Assembly: GCA_023512835.1 (NCBI GenBank)
Contig: CM042086.1
Coordinates: 10,665,559 to 10,729,558, forward strand
Direction of reading: 5' to 3'
DNA: 64,000 nt
Origin: Taxillus chinensis
Taxonomy: Eukaryota > Streptophyta > Magnoliopsida > Santalales > Loranthaceae
Position numbers and translations under genes: made by a program. Every line of letters begins with the position of its first letter. Positions within the stretch are counted from its first letter, which is position 1. Below are positions 39,601 through 54,600 of the stretch, one piece after another. The notes under the pieces are model-generated. The model was given only the letters and a program-made list of their open reading frames with translations, was not told the DNA's origin and searched no databases.

Positions 39601-42600
39601 GTATTGTGAGCTACTTGTTGTCTACTTATCTGGATCGACACTAGGGGCCTCAAGTAAGTCTATGACAATTTGGGATCCAATAGTGCGCAGGCTTGAAAGA
39701 AAATGGTTGGGCTGGTAGAATGCTCATCTCTTTAAACAGGGGCAGTTAATACTGTTGAAGTGTTTTGTATTGCAGTCTTGACCTGCTTCTTTTAATTTTC
39801 AATCTAGTCAACTTGGTAAAAATGGCAACGAAGATGACCAAGAAAACAAGGGGGGTAGAGTATTGCGTGGCAAACACGATGAGCCTCTAGTTAGGTGGAG
39901 ATGATGAAGGAGAAGATGCCTCAGTGGACGACTATGCCTACTACTCCCACAAAAGGGGAAGGGGTTTGTGGGGGGGGAGAGAGGGGATAGTGGGGGGGGG
40001 GGAAGGGGGTTGCTATGTTAAACTAAAGGGGGGGGGGTTGGAACTAAACTATAAACTTAAAGTAGTGTTGTATTGATTAAGTTGATAAAATCTTAGGGTT
40101 CAGGTTTCATTTGACGACTTTCAAGAATATCATATGAACATTTGAATTTGTCAGGTTAAACGAATCATTGAAAAGAGTTATTTTTAAAAAAAAAAACTAA
40201 CTTCCTTAAAGTAGTGTTGTATGAACTACCTTCTCTCATGTTTAGTCTTAGGAGCCTTGCTAAATCATGATTTAACATAAATTTTATATCTTGAAGCCAA
40301 GCTAATTTTGGAGCCACTTTGTGTTAATGGAACCAGCCTGCAAGAAGTGTTAATGTCACATAATCAATGCACCAATTACATTAATATACTAGGTTATTCT
40401 ATATGTTCGACAAAATACAAATTTAGGAAACCTTGGAGGTTATTTGCATTCCTCATAATAACACTTTTCCTACAACTCGATTCAATACTTCTTGGCTCAT
40501 GATTGGCCAAACCACTGCACTAGGTTTGATGTCAGTAGGATTGCTTACCCATGCCTTATAATTGGAAAAACTAGTACAGTGAAAATATATCACAAAGGTG
40601 TTAAATCGCATACTAACTCGTTATATGGTTATTAATCTCGATTTCGTTTTTGAAGAGCACTTGCTCTAGCAATTATACATTCCTTAACATGGATAGGATA
40701 GCTAGACCAATCCATGACAATCCTTGATATAAAATAAGCAATTAATGAATAAAAAAAATTTAAACCTAACTAAACAAGACCATGCATCAAAATTCTTCTT
40801 AAATCCAAAAATTGGAATTTAAGTACTCCTCGTCAATAACAGTAACAAACTTAAGGTTTCGGACGTTATTGAATAGAAAGGAGAAGAGAAAAGAATGAAG
40901 TTAGATAAGGACATATAAAAAATTAGTTGTCAGTTGGGTCTCAATTATCTATGGCTTCCTCCTTTATTCTTCCTTTGATTAGTGGCGCCAGAATCCATGG
41001 AGAATAATGTTTTGGAACCCTAGAGGAGCCCCAAAGTTGAATTATCTATGGCTTCCTCCTTTATTCTTCCTTTGATTGTGAATTACCAATTTGTTTCCTA
41101 TTTTAAATTGAAATCTTCAATTCACAAAATGCCAAACGCATCATCACTTAAATACTTTAGAATATTTTGAAATTTTAAGATTAGCATACGTGGAGAGAAA
41201 ATGTCTACGTTTTTTGACCTGGTCCATTGTTTTTCTTAAAACAATGATGGCAATGGTATCTAGGGATAACAAATCAAATAAATATGTTGAAACTGGAGAA
41301 ACATTCTTGACACGTTGTTTCTGATTGTCATTCAGGAATTTTTTGGATAATTCTGTTCGCTATGAATCTTGTCATATATAAGTTGTGAATATGTTGTATC
41401 GGCACTGTAGAATATTTCATCTTGTTTAGTTTGGTTACAGTGCAGGAGGAATGGCATTATCAAGTTTAGTTCCTTCAACTGTTAGCTCGATTTCCTTGCT
41501 GGCTAAAAGTTCAAATCCTGGTTTACAGATTTGGTCACTACACGGACTTATTTTGACCATTGAAGCTTCTGGCTTGTCCTATGTATCTCATGCTCAGGTC
41601 TTCGTTATTTAATTTTAGATGTTTTGGTTTGTATAGTTACCAAATTACTTTTCTGCTATTGATCTGTTTGGAACTTGCCTATGATTTTGAGCACAATTAT
41701 GTATGCAGGTTTGAAAATTGAGCAGAACTACTGTAAATATTTTTTCATTGAAAGTCTTGAGATTCATTGCCTCTTCTATGACTATAAGAGTGTACAAAAC
41801 AAAAAGAAATGCACCATGCTCCAGATCCCCCTAATACTGCTATGCTCAATTTTTTAAGTTTTGGCGTGTTATTGTTTGAAACATAAGCTTGTGATCTAGA
41901 CAAAGAGATGTGGATATGGTTGCTATATTTGTGACATTGCTGTGTTATGCTTTCTAGTTTTCTATTTTTCTAGCTTTCTGCATGGAATAAGGAGGATCTG
42001 GGCACAAATAAACTCTTAACAAAATGTATATAACTTGTTAGGTTGGTGAACAATGAATAAACAGTAACTAATTTTGGGGAGCTACAAAATTATCTGTTTT
42101 CTTTGGGTATTGTTGAAGTGCTAATCTGCGACTGATGCACCTTCCTCTAGGTTGAGAGGTTCTCTTTCTTTAAAACAATAGCATTAATCATCGGTTGGAT
42201 TTCATCGTTTCATTCCCGATTTGTGGCTTGTCTAAATCACTGATTTTGTTCCCCTAGTTTCTACATGATTATTATTGTAGGGATATAGCGAATTAGCGAT
42301 GCTAGGCTTTATATCCTAAGATTTTGTTTTCTTTGTTAAAAGTTACTTCAATACATTATGTATTCTATACATACTTCTTCCCATTCTATTGTAGCTTATG
42401 ATTCTTTGTGGCGTTTATTTATATTATTGCCATACCCCATTTTCAATCTGTAGGCAACACTTGGTCTTGCGATGGACCTTCTTCAGTCTCAGGAAAATGT
42501 TTGGCTTGATCTTCAGCAGGGTGTTGGCCAACTTATAAATGCTATTGTTGCTGTTCTTGGTCCTGAGCTAGCTCCAGGCAGCATTTTCTTTTCGCGTTGC

Positions 42601-45600
42601 AAGGTTGTCTCCTGTACTTTATTATTGTTATGTTCTGAACACAAGAAAATTGTCATGCGTTGTCACCTTTCACACAGAAATATGGTTTTTTTAATTGTAA
42701 AAAATAAAATTTTATTAAAGCCAATGAGAAAGTGGCATAAAAGTACAACAGATATGGGATGGCAATGGGTAGATAGAGTATGGGGTGGGTTTCCCTACTT
42801 GTACCCAACTGTTTAATTTTATTATTACTTGTACCCAAAAAAAAAATTATTATTATTACTGAGGCAAAAAAAAAAACCTACTGGGTTACGAGGCTGGGAT
42901 GAGTATTGCATTCCATGTTCTATGTAACCGCCCCACCCAGTGAAAAAATCCTGACACATGGATATTTCCCATCCCTAGCCCACGTCATGATTGCAAAAAA
43001 TCCTTAAAAAATATTGTCTGGTAGACTCGAGCCTTCCAACAATAGCAAATATATGACTATTGTTTAATATTTTAATGTAATTATTTTATGTTCTTAAAAT
43101 AACATATAAATAATATTAGTAACAATAATAATAATAAGTAATATTTTATTAGATTATTTAGTTACAAATCAATCTATTGATGAATTTATAGCTAAATTTG
43201 AATCGTATTAGTTTACTTATAAATTTATTGATAAACAAATTTTTAGATTTATGATATGAGTCGAGATTGAGTTACAGTGTTTTCACTTTGGATTCAAATA
43301 TTTGATTGTAAATATTTGGTCAAGCAAATTTTTGATCCTTTGTTGATATATAAATTAATTATATTCAAACTTAGTAACTCATTTTATTATGCATTATTCA
43401 TATTACAAATCAAATAATTTGTTAATATATAAATTAATTATATTTAAATTTATTTTTAAATTTATTGATTGATGGATTTGTGATTAAATAATTAAATCAA
43501 ATGTTACTTAATAATAATAAGTTTATTATTATTATTGTTATTAATATTAATTATATGTTATTTTTTAAGTACATATAATAATTGCGTCAGCATATTAGTC
43601 GTCAGTTATGTAGTCTAATGATTAGGTCTTTGTTATTTTTGGAAGTGGTCTTAGGTTCAAATATTCCTAATCACATTGTTTAAGGATTTTTTCTAGTTAT
43701 GAGGCAGGGTGGGAATGGGGAATACCTGGTCAGAATAGCAGGGATGGGGCTATTAATTCATGCCCCGTCAAGTTACGGTGTGGGGATTAAGAGTATAATT
43801 TTTAATGGGGATGAGAAAGGCAATCCCTGTCCCACTTTATTGCTATCCTTATATAATTTTGTTTTAATATTTTTACTACATAATATATTTTCAAATAATA
43901 ATTTTAATAAAGAACATTTATAATTTAATAAATTTAACAATAATAAAATTTAATTACAATTACATCAATACATAATGCATATAAAGTGTTGAAATTGAAA
44001 ACATAGTAATTATATATTTTGCTTCTTAATATACTGTTATGGGTATGAGTCATTCAATGGGTAGGATTTCCCTATATCCAAAACTTAATTAACAGGTAAT
44101 GCCTATATACTTATGAACACAGAGAAATCTTATCATTAGAATCTGTGCGTGATTAACTGCAGTATGTTGACAATAATTCTGTTTTGTTAGTTTATGACAA
44201 AGATTCATATTTATTATTTTCCTGGTTTGTGTTCAGTCTGTTGTTGCAGAGATAAGCTTCCAGCAGGAAATAGCTACACTTCTTGAGTATGTCTCCATAC
44301 CTATGTTTCCACTTAATAAAGAAAAGCTAGGATTCTATTTGAAGCTCTGAACCTGGTGAATGAAATTGAGTTTTCTTAATTTTTTGGTTTTCTTTCCCCT
44401 TTCTATTACCATTTTATGTTGCAGAAGTGTCCGGTTTACACAACAATTGGTTCTCTTTGCTCCACAAGCTCTTTCTATGCACACCCACTTACAAACTCTC
44501 CTCCCAACATTGTCTTCGCGACAGGTTTTGTTTCGAATATAATGCAATACATTCCGTTCTAAGTAACATACTTATTTTACTTTCTAAATTGCATTATTAT
44601 TTTTATGAAACAGCCAACTCTTAGGCATATGGGTATCTCCACTCTACGACATCTCATTGAGAAAGATCCAGTGAGTAATTCAGAGTTTGTTTTATCGATT
44701 GTTGCTCGTATTCCATATGGGAGTGTAAAAAAAATGTAAAAGAAACCAACTTGTTTGCATTATGCTATTTTCTACTACCTTGTCCAGTGCTGCATGTCGG
44801 GCATATTTTTTTTGTTAGGCTTCTTAATGAGCTGAGCCGAGCTTTGGTTTAAATGAGCTTTTCAAATAGGCACTTGCTCAGTCGTGCTTAAGCTCTCTTT
44901 GGCTCGTGAGCTCATTTGGACTCAGCTCGTTCAAGCTTGAAATATCAAATTTGTTTTTCTCAAATTAGCTAAAAATATATAATATTAATATATTATTTTA
45001 ATAAATTAATAATATTGATATAAATTGATTAGTATACGTAAATGAATAAATATAATTACATAAACTTAGCGGGCAAGGGTTTGGACTTATAAATCTCGCA
45101 ACCGAAACATTACTAGGCTTAGGTTCGCTGAAAATGAGTAACAAGCCAAGCTTTTGCAAGCTGATCCCGAACCAAACTCGAGCAGCTCGATTCCTTAACA
45201 GTCCTATACCTTGTTGGGATCAGTTATGATTTTTCTCTTGCTTATGTTTGAGACCTTTAAGGATTACTAGTTAGGGTTAGCATACATTTTTTAAAAATCT
45301 TGTATGCAGTCAGTGCTTCTATAGTTCTATCCTTCAGTATTCTTTACTGATTTATTTTTTGTATAATTTATTGTGGTCTTCTTTTGAGAACAAATTTCCG
45401 TGGATTCCTTTCTTCAGTTTGTACCATTTTAAAAAAATTCAACCGACCCTGTCTTAATGGCTTCAATTTTTAAAATTTGTTATTGGCCATTCCAACCTAG
45501 CCAGTGTTTAATCCTATAGTGACTATTTGTCTGCAGAACTTACCTTTGATTTTGTTTTGAATATTTGATAGGTCGCGATCATTATTGAACAAATTGAAGA

Positions 45601-48600
45601 TGAATTGTTTCATATGCTGGATGAAGAAACTGATTCAGAGTATGGTCATAATAAACTCTTCACATTCATAGCTTCTTTGTAACCTCACTCTGGAGCTTAC
45701 ATTTTGCTTTAAATTTATGCCTTTTATAAATTATTTCAAGGGAGCAGTATTTGATTTTTCGAGAATTTTTTTTGTATAGTTTTCATGTAGCAGGTATTTG
45801 TTTGTATCCATGATATTGATATTGTCATTGAATGGGCTTTTAGAGGTTTCCAGTAGAGCTAGCCGATTTGTTGTGAAGTTTATGTATGCGCTTTCTCAAT
45901 GCTTACCCACCAGATTGATTAGACACCTGACTTTTATGTTTCTTTTTAGGATTGTAAAATAGTGAGAAACCTCAGAGCAATAGAGGCGAAAATAATTTAG
46001 AGATCGTGTCTACTCAATCCAATAATACAGAATATTAATTATACACATATGTACTAAATCCAATGCCTAGTTGCAAATCATTTAACATGTAAACCTCATG
46101 TGCACATGTTGTAAATCTTTTAATTTTACAGGATTGGAAATTTGGTGCGGACCACTATTATGAGGTTGCTCTATGTATCATGTCCTTCTTGTCCATCACG
46201 CTGGTTATCGATATGTCGTAAAATGGTATGTTTTTTGCATTCAGTTGTGCATGAAGTAATCTTTTTCACACCTGCTTTTTGGAGTAATAATCATTTATAA
46301 GGAATAGTGTCTTTGGCATATGTTCTTCATGTCTACACAGATGATGCTTTTGAATGTTGGGTTTAGCTGTTTTACTCCTTATGATGGCAACTATCTAATT
46401 GCCATCCTCTCAGTTTATAATATTTCTGACCTTGCTAATGTGCGTGATCATTGATATCACTTTAAAACCTTGCGTGAAGGTTCTTGCTTCATCTACTAGA
46501 AGAAGAAATGAGACAGACAACTCAGAGCGTGATTCTGCTAATGCTGCAGATGGTGACACAAAGTTTGGTTTTGGAGAGGATGATGATAACATGGTTTCAA
46601 GTTACAACAGCATGGCGAATCAAGGGCACATTTATGATGTGTCCAATGTAAATCGCAGTATGGATAAAAATCTGAGATTCAGAACCAGGATTTTTGCTGC
46701 CGAGTATGTCACCATTTTTCTGTTGAGATTTATAACCAATGTGATCCTGCTATTACTCTGTACATAATTTCACAAATTTATTATTTGCTTATCCATTCTA
46801 CAGCATGCATCATGGTCAAATGCATGATTTGAACTCTTAAATTATCATATGCCTTTTACAATTGATTGTCCAAAGCTGGATAGATTTCAAGAACCTAAGA
46901 ATTTTGAACTCTACCCATGTAAGTTTCTTTATTTGGACACAATTTAACTTGTTTATCTGCATCAGTCCAACATGATAAAAGCTTGATTTAGCTGTACCAT
47001 GTAAAACTGTGTTCACTAAAGTTTTTTTACCTCTGGGGAAGTCTACTAAGCCTCGAATACTAAGTGGCCTGCTGATAAACCCCAGCTAGACATTCTCGTA
47101 GAAAATTTTTACAGTTATGATTGGTCAATCATTCTTTTTTAAAATTTCCAAATACTTCTGATTAACTTTTTCATTGTCAACAATTTATAGCCAAGTTTTA
47201 CTTGCTAGATTTTGATGTTTAGGACTCTGCTTACGGCTAACGTACAGGAACTAGTGTGACACCAATTAATATGATATATGTGCTTTGATTTTAGGTGCCT
47301 GAGTCACCTACCTACTTCCGTTGGGAATAATTCTGCTCATTTTGATCTCTCATTGGCAAGGAAAGCAAGGGTTACTGTAAATGACTCAGGTGATTGGTTG
47401 GTCCTGAAACTACAAGAGCTAATATCACTTGCTTATCAGGTATAGAATGAGCTGTAAGAAAATTTTCAATAACTTTGCGAACAAATAATTCTCTAGGGCA
47501 GGTAATTTTAACTTCTATCAATGTGTAAATTATCATAGATAAGCACGATGCAGTTCGAAAATATGCAGCCTATTGGGGTAGGACTTCTAAGTACCATTGT
47601 GGATAAGGTAAGTGGAAAGTGCCAACCTTTTCCAAATTTTCTGTGCATTTTTTATCACTATGTTTATTTGCCAAAGGTTGAATTATGCTCTTCTGTTTTT
47701 TAAAATTTCTAATTATAATTTTTTTAATAATAACCTTGGCATAGACTGCTTGGTGACCTAGAGGTCCTGGGTTTAAGTCGTAGACATGCCTCTTGCAACT
47801 CCTTCCTTGACCCTGCTACTCATGGGTCGGATTTGCCCTTTTTTAAAAAAAAAAAAATTATCAATAAGCATAATTGTGTTATATCAAATTCCAAAGACTT
47901 AAAAGTTCTATCTTCAGTTTTTGCTTTTTGTATGTCCTTCACTCATTATTTATCAGTTATTTTGATGTGATTTTTATTTCAGTTCGAAATGATACCAGAC
48001 CCTGAATTCCCTGGACACCTTCTACTGGAACAGTATCAAGTATGTTATTCAGTTTATGAAGATTTACAAAATCTGATGCATTATGTCTGTTTTTCATTCT
48101 ACACTATTGATTGTTTATAAACTGATTACTTCTATGTGGAATTCAGGCCCAATTAGTTTCTGCAGTTCGCAATGCCTTAAACCCGTCCTCTGGCCCAGTT
48201 CTTTTAGAGGCTGGCTTGCAGTTAGCTACTAAGGTCGAGACTGATGTTTTATTTTGTGCATAATTATCTTAGTCAAATGACATTGAGAGTTGTGATTAAA
48301 TGATATATGAATGTTTCAGATTTTGACTTGTGGAATAATAAGTGGTGATCAAGCTGCTGTAAAGCGCATATTTTCATTGATTTCTCGCCCGCTTAATGAC
48401 TTCAAGGACCTTTACTATCCTTCATTTGCAGAATGGGTATCATGCAAGGTATTCTTGTTTCTCTGCTTTCCACATTCCTTTATTTAATAAAATAAAATGA
48501 TTCTTTGTGCTATTCTTATCCTTCTGTAGAACTTTTGTTTCGTGTATGGTTTTTCTGTATTCTTTTCTTATTGTATTCTTCTCCAGATCAAAGTAAGGCT

Positions 48601-51600
48601 TCTCGCTGCTCATGCTTCACTTAAGTGTTACACATTTGCATTGTTGAGGAGACCCTTCAGTGAGCTTCCAGATGAATATGTAGCATTGACATCATTATTT
48701 TCGCAAAGATCAAGCACTCTGGGAAGGTATTGGATCTATATTCTGAAGGACTACAGTTGGATCTGCTTTCGCTTGCTTGTGAAAAGAAATGTGAGCTAAA
48801 TTAAAAATGTCAGCTTTTTCTCAATTACTTTCTTTATCAAACCATAATTTTAGCTTTATTTTTTGAAAATCTGTTAGTGTTTCTTTATTTATGGCCTCTC
48901 ATGCTTTGATTTTCATTCTATCAGTGGAAACCATTCCTTGATGAAATTAAATCGCCACTGGTTTCATCAAAGTTGCTACCATGTTTGGAAGAAGCTTGGC
49001 CTGTGATTTTGCAAGCAATTGCACTTGATGCTGTCCCTGCAAGTTCTGGCACAGGCAATTTAGATACAACTGTTGAAAATTCATCAGTGAACTCCTTAAT
49101 ATCTGGATACAGTATGGTCGAACTGAATGCCGATGAATTCCAGTTTCTATGGGGCTTTGCCTTACTTGTTTTATTCCAGGGACAACACTCCGTGCTTGAT
49201 AAACAAATCATACCTCTGAATTCTACTAAAGCCAATTTTGGTGGAGACTCACCAGTTGAAGAAGCAAGTTCTGGTGCTTTGAAGCTATATGAAATTGTGT
49301 TGCCTGTGTTCCAGTTTCTCTCAACAGAGAGATTTTTCAGTGCTGGATTTCTGACTTTAGATGCATGCAAAGAATTGCTGCAGGTGAGTGGCATGAACTG
49401 TAATCTGTTCCTTCACAGCTCTCTCTTTCTCTCTCTCTCTCATGTGTCAGTTCTATCTCTTGCTCTAAATTTTTATTGAATAAAATGTATTTAATTTTCT
49501 TGAATATGAATGGTTTGTTTTGTACTATTATTAGAAAATTCAAATTCATTAATGTGGGCAACTTAAAAGTCTAGATTGTAGTTATTATATTAACTCTTTA
49601 ATTTTTTTATATTGTATTTATTATTTGTATTTATTATTCATAGTTATTAATTACTGTAAGATCAAAAGTCGAACTGCAGTGTATATATATGTAGCAATGT
49701 GAATGAAATATTTTTTATTTCTCACAAATTCTGATACTTACCATCCAGTGTGCAATATGTTTGCACCCAATCTAGTTTGTATTAAGTATGCACAGGATTA
49801 TTCTTTCTGACATATGTGTATTCAAGACAACTGACTTCTACCTATTTTGGGTGTTTTAACGGTACCAAACCCTGTGGATACAGGTCTTCTCATATTCTAG
49901 ATGCGCTGAGGATGCCTGGAATAGCCTTGCAGTATCTGTTTTAATGCAGGTACAACTTTGCCAATATCTATGTTTTTTATTGAAATCAATGAACAAAGCA
50001 AATTTTTTTCATGGAGATATCTTATTTGTTTTCAAAATTCAAAATTTATGCATCAATATAGTCAGAACTATTATTTCTCACAGATTTTTTAACCAGCTTT
50101 TTCATGTGTTTATATGGAGCAAAATACAGGTGTTAGAAATGTAGAGTGTCTTAAAATATGAACATATTTAAAAATTGTGAGGGCATTCTGAAACCTGAAT
50201 ATGTGAGAGCAAACCCCTAGCCAGCTATGTTTCTTGAACTCACAATATATTTGCAAATACAGTTAAATTTGCTTACTACATGTATGTTACTCTTGTGTGA
50301 GTTATAACCTCTACTAGGATATGTAATCAGCTTGCCAGAGATTAGCTGGACCCCCCCGCTTTTCATTTTCTTTTCTCATACCTAGTTTCATCCCCATTTT
50401 AGATTGTTCTTTATATTTGTGCTTTTGTACCTATACCGTTATGTCAAAGTACACTTAAAATTGGAATGAGCATTATTTTAATGTAACATTAGTTGGGCAA
50501 TAACCCAAATGTTGTTGGTTCCCAGTGGAACATGCGAATCTTGTTTTGTTCAGCCGTTAGAATATTGTTTTCTTCGAACTTTCGAAGGCTGACCTCACAA
50601 ACAAGGTGAACAAAGGAACACAGTGAACCAAAAGTAGGGAATTAAATCCGATTTCAGATAGATTGGCAGATTATGCGGGTGAATAGCTGCACAAATAATT
50701 TAGTGCAGGCACCTAACCCAAAAAAAAAATAGAATATGTACAGGCCAAGGCACTAGGAAGGTCCATAGCCAGGCACCTAACCCAAAACTAAAAACCAAAA
50801 TCAAGACCAAATGTGACCCAAAACCAAGCTTATACAATCATGTGCTAACCAAGCAAACAAAGGACAACCTAGAAAGTTTAAATAATACATTAATAAGTTA
50901 TATAAAGTTATTAATAAGTTATACAATCATGTGCTAACCAGCAATGGACATGTGCAAAGTTTGCAAGTGACCGCAGCGTTTATCACCAAAAACAAATCGA
51001 GCATTGTTTAAGTCAACCCATAAGCACGACTCATGCACAGCATGTTGATCACAAAAAACAAAGCGCTGCCAAGTTGCATGTGACTGCAGCGTTTGTGATG
51101 GGAGACGGTGGCCATGGTGGTGGGTGATGTTGGTTGGTGCGACGCAGAATCCTTTGAAATCCTCTGAAATCCTCTCTATCTTACTAAACAGAATTTTTTT
51201 CCAAAATTCAGAATTTAAATTTAAATTCTAATAAATATTTAAATTATGAAATGAAAGCGTAAAAAAGAATACACATATTAAACACCCCCTAGATATTATG
51301 GGATATATTAATTCTGATTTTGTTAGATTCAAATTTAACAAAAAGTCTAATTTCAGGAATGTGTTATTTGTGAGTGGTAATTTAGTAACTTAGTGAAGTA
51401 AAATATAGGATGTAGTTTCCCTGTCCAATGTAGAAGTTGTGTATCATGTACTTAATCATGTTACTAATGAGCTTTTTGGTTATATGTTCTCTTATAAAAA
51501 TTTGGATTTTGACTCTTAAAAACAGATAATGCTCTTTTGCGATAACATAGTTGCCATATACAGTAATTCAGTACAAATTAATCGAACTAACTATATTAAG

Positions 51601-54600
51601 ATTGATAGGAATTACCGCAAGGATAATTTAAACTCTAGTATAATAGAATTTTTCTACATTAAAAGAATCGGTCAACTAGTTGATGTGATGACTCATACAG
51701 TTATTTTTATTTCTTTTCATATATATTTTTGTGACTTTGTCCAAGTTAGGCATATGTGATTTCTTTGTACCAACTTAAAGGGAAGAGTTGAAAGAAACTA
51801 GACATGTATTTAGATTACCTAAATTAGTGACTTACCTAGTTAGGTCATCATCAATCTTGTATATGTGTATGTTGTAATAATTCAATTGAGATATGAAAGA
51901 ATATTTTTTTCATTGTTCTTTTCTACTGTTACTTTTTTTTTTTTGTCTTTTATGAAGTCTAGAATTGAACTGATATGCATTTTATAGTTCATAAATATTT
52001 TTGGGTATCACACCAACAAAAATTTCCCCTGCATTCTACATTCCTTCTGTTCCAACAGATTGTTCAGAACTGCCCTGACAGTTTTCTTGAAAATGAAGAT
52101 TTTGCATACTCAACAATGGAGCTATGTTCGGCGTATCTCCTCAAGATTCTGCTGAGGTAGCCAGCCTTACGGGAATTTATTTGAAATTTTAGTATGTTGC
52201 AAAACATTTGACGAATTCGTTTGTCCTTGACTTAAAGTATTGTATCTATGCTTCAATTCCAGTACCGGTGCAATGAAACCTGATAAGGGCATCTGCGAGG
52301 ATTCTATTTCTCTTTTGCTTAAGATAGCAAAGACACTAATGATGCGTTTTGAGCCTAAGGTGAGTTAAGTGTGTTAAAATGTTTACTTCATAGGATATTT
52401 AGCTTTTCAATATTGTTCACATGATTTGATAGGATTTGTTACTTTCATTTTTCCCATATGCAGAAGCAACTTAAATGGGTGTTGGCTGTCTTATTAATTG
52501 GTTACAAGTGCCTCAAACGAGCTTCAACTGAGCAGTGCTTTTCACATGTTAACAATTTTATACAGTCTACCTTCTCTTTATTGAAGAAACAATATGATGG
52601 TGAGCAGTTAAAATGAATCGGTCTGGATTTTGATATTTTTCTTGTCTGGACATTGTTATTCGAGATGCATAGAATTATCTTTTCACCCTCACTTCTTCAA
52701 ATAGAGGGGCAACTAAGCCCAAGCATTTGAACATGGTTAAAGAGACATTATTTTGAGCATGATATCTTTCTGTTATGCATGCTTGTTTAAAATAAATTCT
52801 AGAATGTTATAGGTTTAAAGTCAAGTTCGTTTGTTTATTTATTTATTTATTGGAAACTCCTAAATGCTAAGATGGAGGGCATAGTTAGTTGAATCTTTTC
52901 CGGTTACAGCGTGCATTAACTAACCCAATTTTCATGTTTTTCCTTTTATTGTTTCACATATTGTTCCCGTTCATTCTACCCATTATTTGCATTTCTTTTA
53001 TAACTTATTACTCATCTTCTTTTTTTATTATTAATTTGTACTACTTCATTTCCTGTAGATAACTTTCAAATTTATTATCATTATATAAGTGAATACATAT
53101 TTCGTACCATGTGAAGAATCTTTGAATTTTTATTGCAGACAAATTGGAGCTTGCTGATGATTTTTTTCCTTGCATGAGAACAATACTTGGAGCCTGTCTT
53201 AATGTGGTTTCTACTTTGACGAGGGATTTCATTGAGGACATTTACCTGATGCAAAATAAGAGGCCAAATCTGACCAAATTACTGCAAATGAAGCTCTTTT
53301 TCTCTCTTGAACAGGCTTTTTCATTCGCCAAGTTAGGTCATGAAATTGGACAATGCGAAGAGTGCGTGGAGGGCAACATCTACTTCCCTTTGTATAAAGT
53401 TTCTGTTGATTGTTTCAAAGACGTTCTTGCGGATTCGAATATGCAGGTAATTTGAATAATCTATTTGCAATGTTTCGGTACATGCATCAATATTTCTCCT
53501 GGCACAAACAGCTTCTGTGAAACCTTGTGGGCAGGTACGAGCAGTTGGATTGCAGGTGCTCAAAAGTGTTCTACATAGGAGTGTCAATTTGGAAAACAGC
53601 TCATTTTTACTGTTCTTTGCTGGGGAACTTTTTTCGGATATATTTCTAATAATCCATGAAATCTCAAAGGTATATATATTATTATATATTATTGAAAAGT
53701 ATTAACAGGCTGCAGTAACCATAATTCTAAAGCAGCTTTTCTGTGTTTTGGTGGCAGAAACCATCGGCTCGAGAAAGGGGGACTCTTGTCGATGATTGCT
53801 TAAGAATATTGGTTCTTTTGCAAACGCTGTCAAATGGTACTGAATGTGAGAAAAGTATAATGAAACTTCTCCTTGAAGCTGTTTTTTTGGTTTTATCAGC
53901 ATCCGAAGATGGCGTTTTTCAGGTAATCCTGGAATGAAATAATTTGAAATGTTGAAAATCTTGTTTCATTTCGTTTCTAACAACCTTCTGATTTTTCATT
54001 CTGTAGCAGGAAACAAATGATATTAGAAGCACTGCAATAAGACTTGTGTCTCAGCTTGCTCAAATTCCTTCCTCTGCTGTTAAATTGAAGGATGCGTTGC
54101 TAGGGATGCCTATCACAAACCGGCAACAGCTTCAGGTGCTTTTCTTTTCGATGTTAAATGTGACGATTCTAAAAGAAAAAACATTTGAAGCGGAATAATT
54201 TAAGAGAAATCATAAAAAGGGAAAGAATCTCCTGTATTTTCTTCATGCAGAGTTTCTGCTAAACATAGATTCTATATCTCCTGATCAAAAAAAAAAAAAA
54301 AAAAGATAATATGTCTCCACTTTTGACCGAAGCTTTGGATTTTGAATGCCTACTCATTATACCTTAGACAAACATCATGTATCAAAAAAAAAAAAAAAAA
54401 GACTTCTGCAATTCTCCACCATTCTATGTTGCTTGGCATTTTTACATGAAATGTGAATCTCGAATGTTTTTCTTTCCATTGTGAATCCCAAAGGAGACAT
54501 TATTATCCTTGTCTCTTGACATGGTTCTGAAGGCTTCCCTTTCTATCCATTTTGCAGTACATGTTTCTTATGGAAAAGAATTCTTATCATCCTTTGTCCT

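Noticed and set aside
48921..49394. Minus-strand open frame of 157 codons opposite SWEETIE exon 39
   Set aside because: Exactly antisense to a conserved exon; no start context and no homology recognised.
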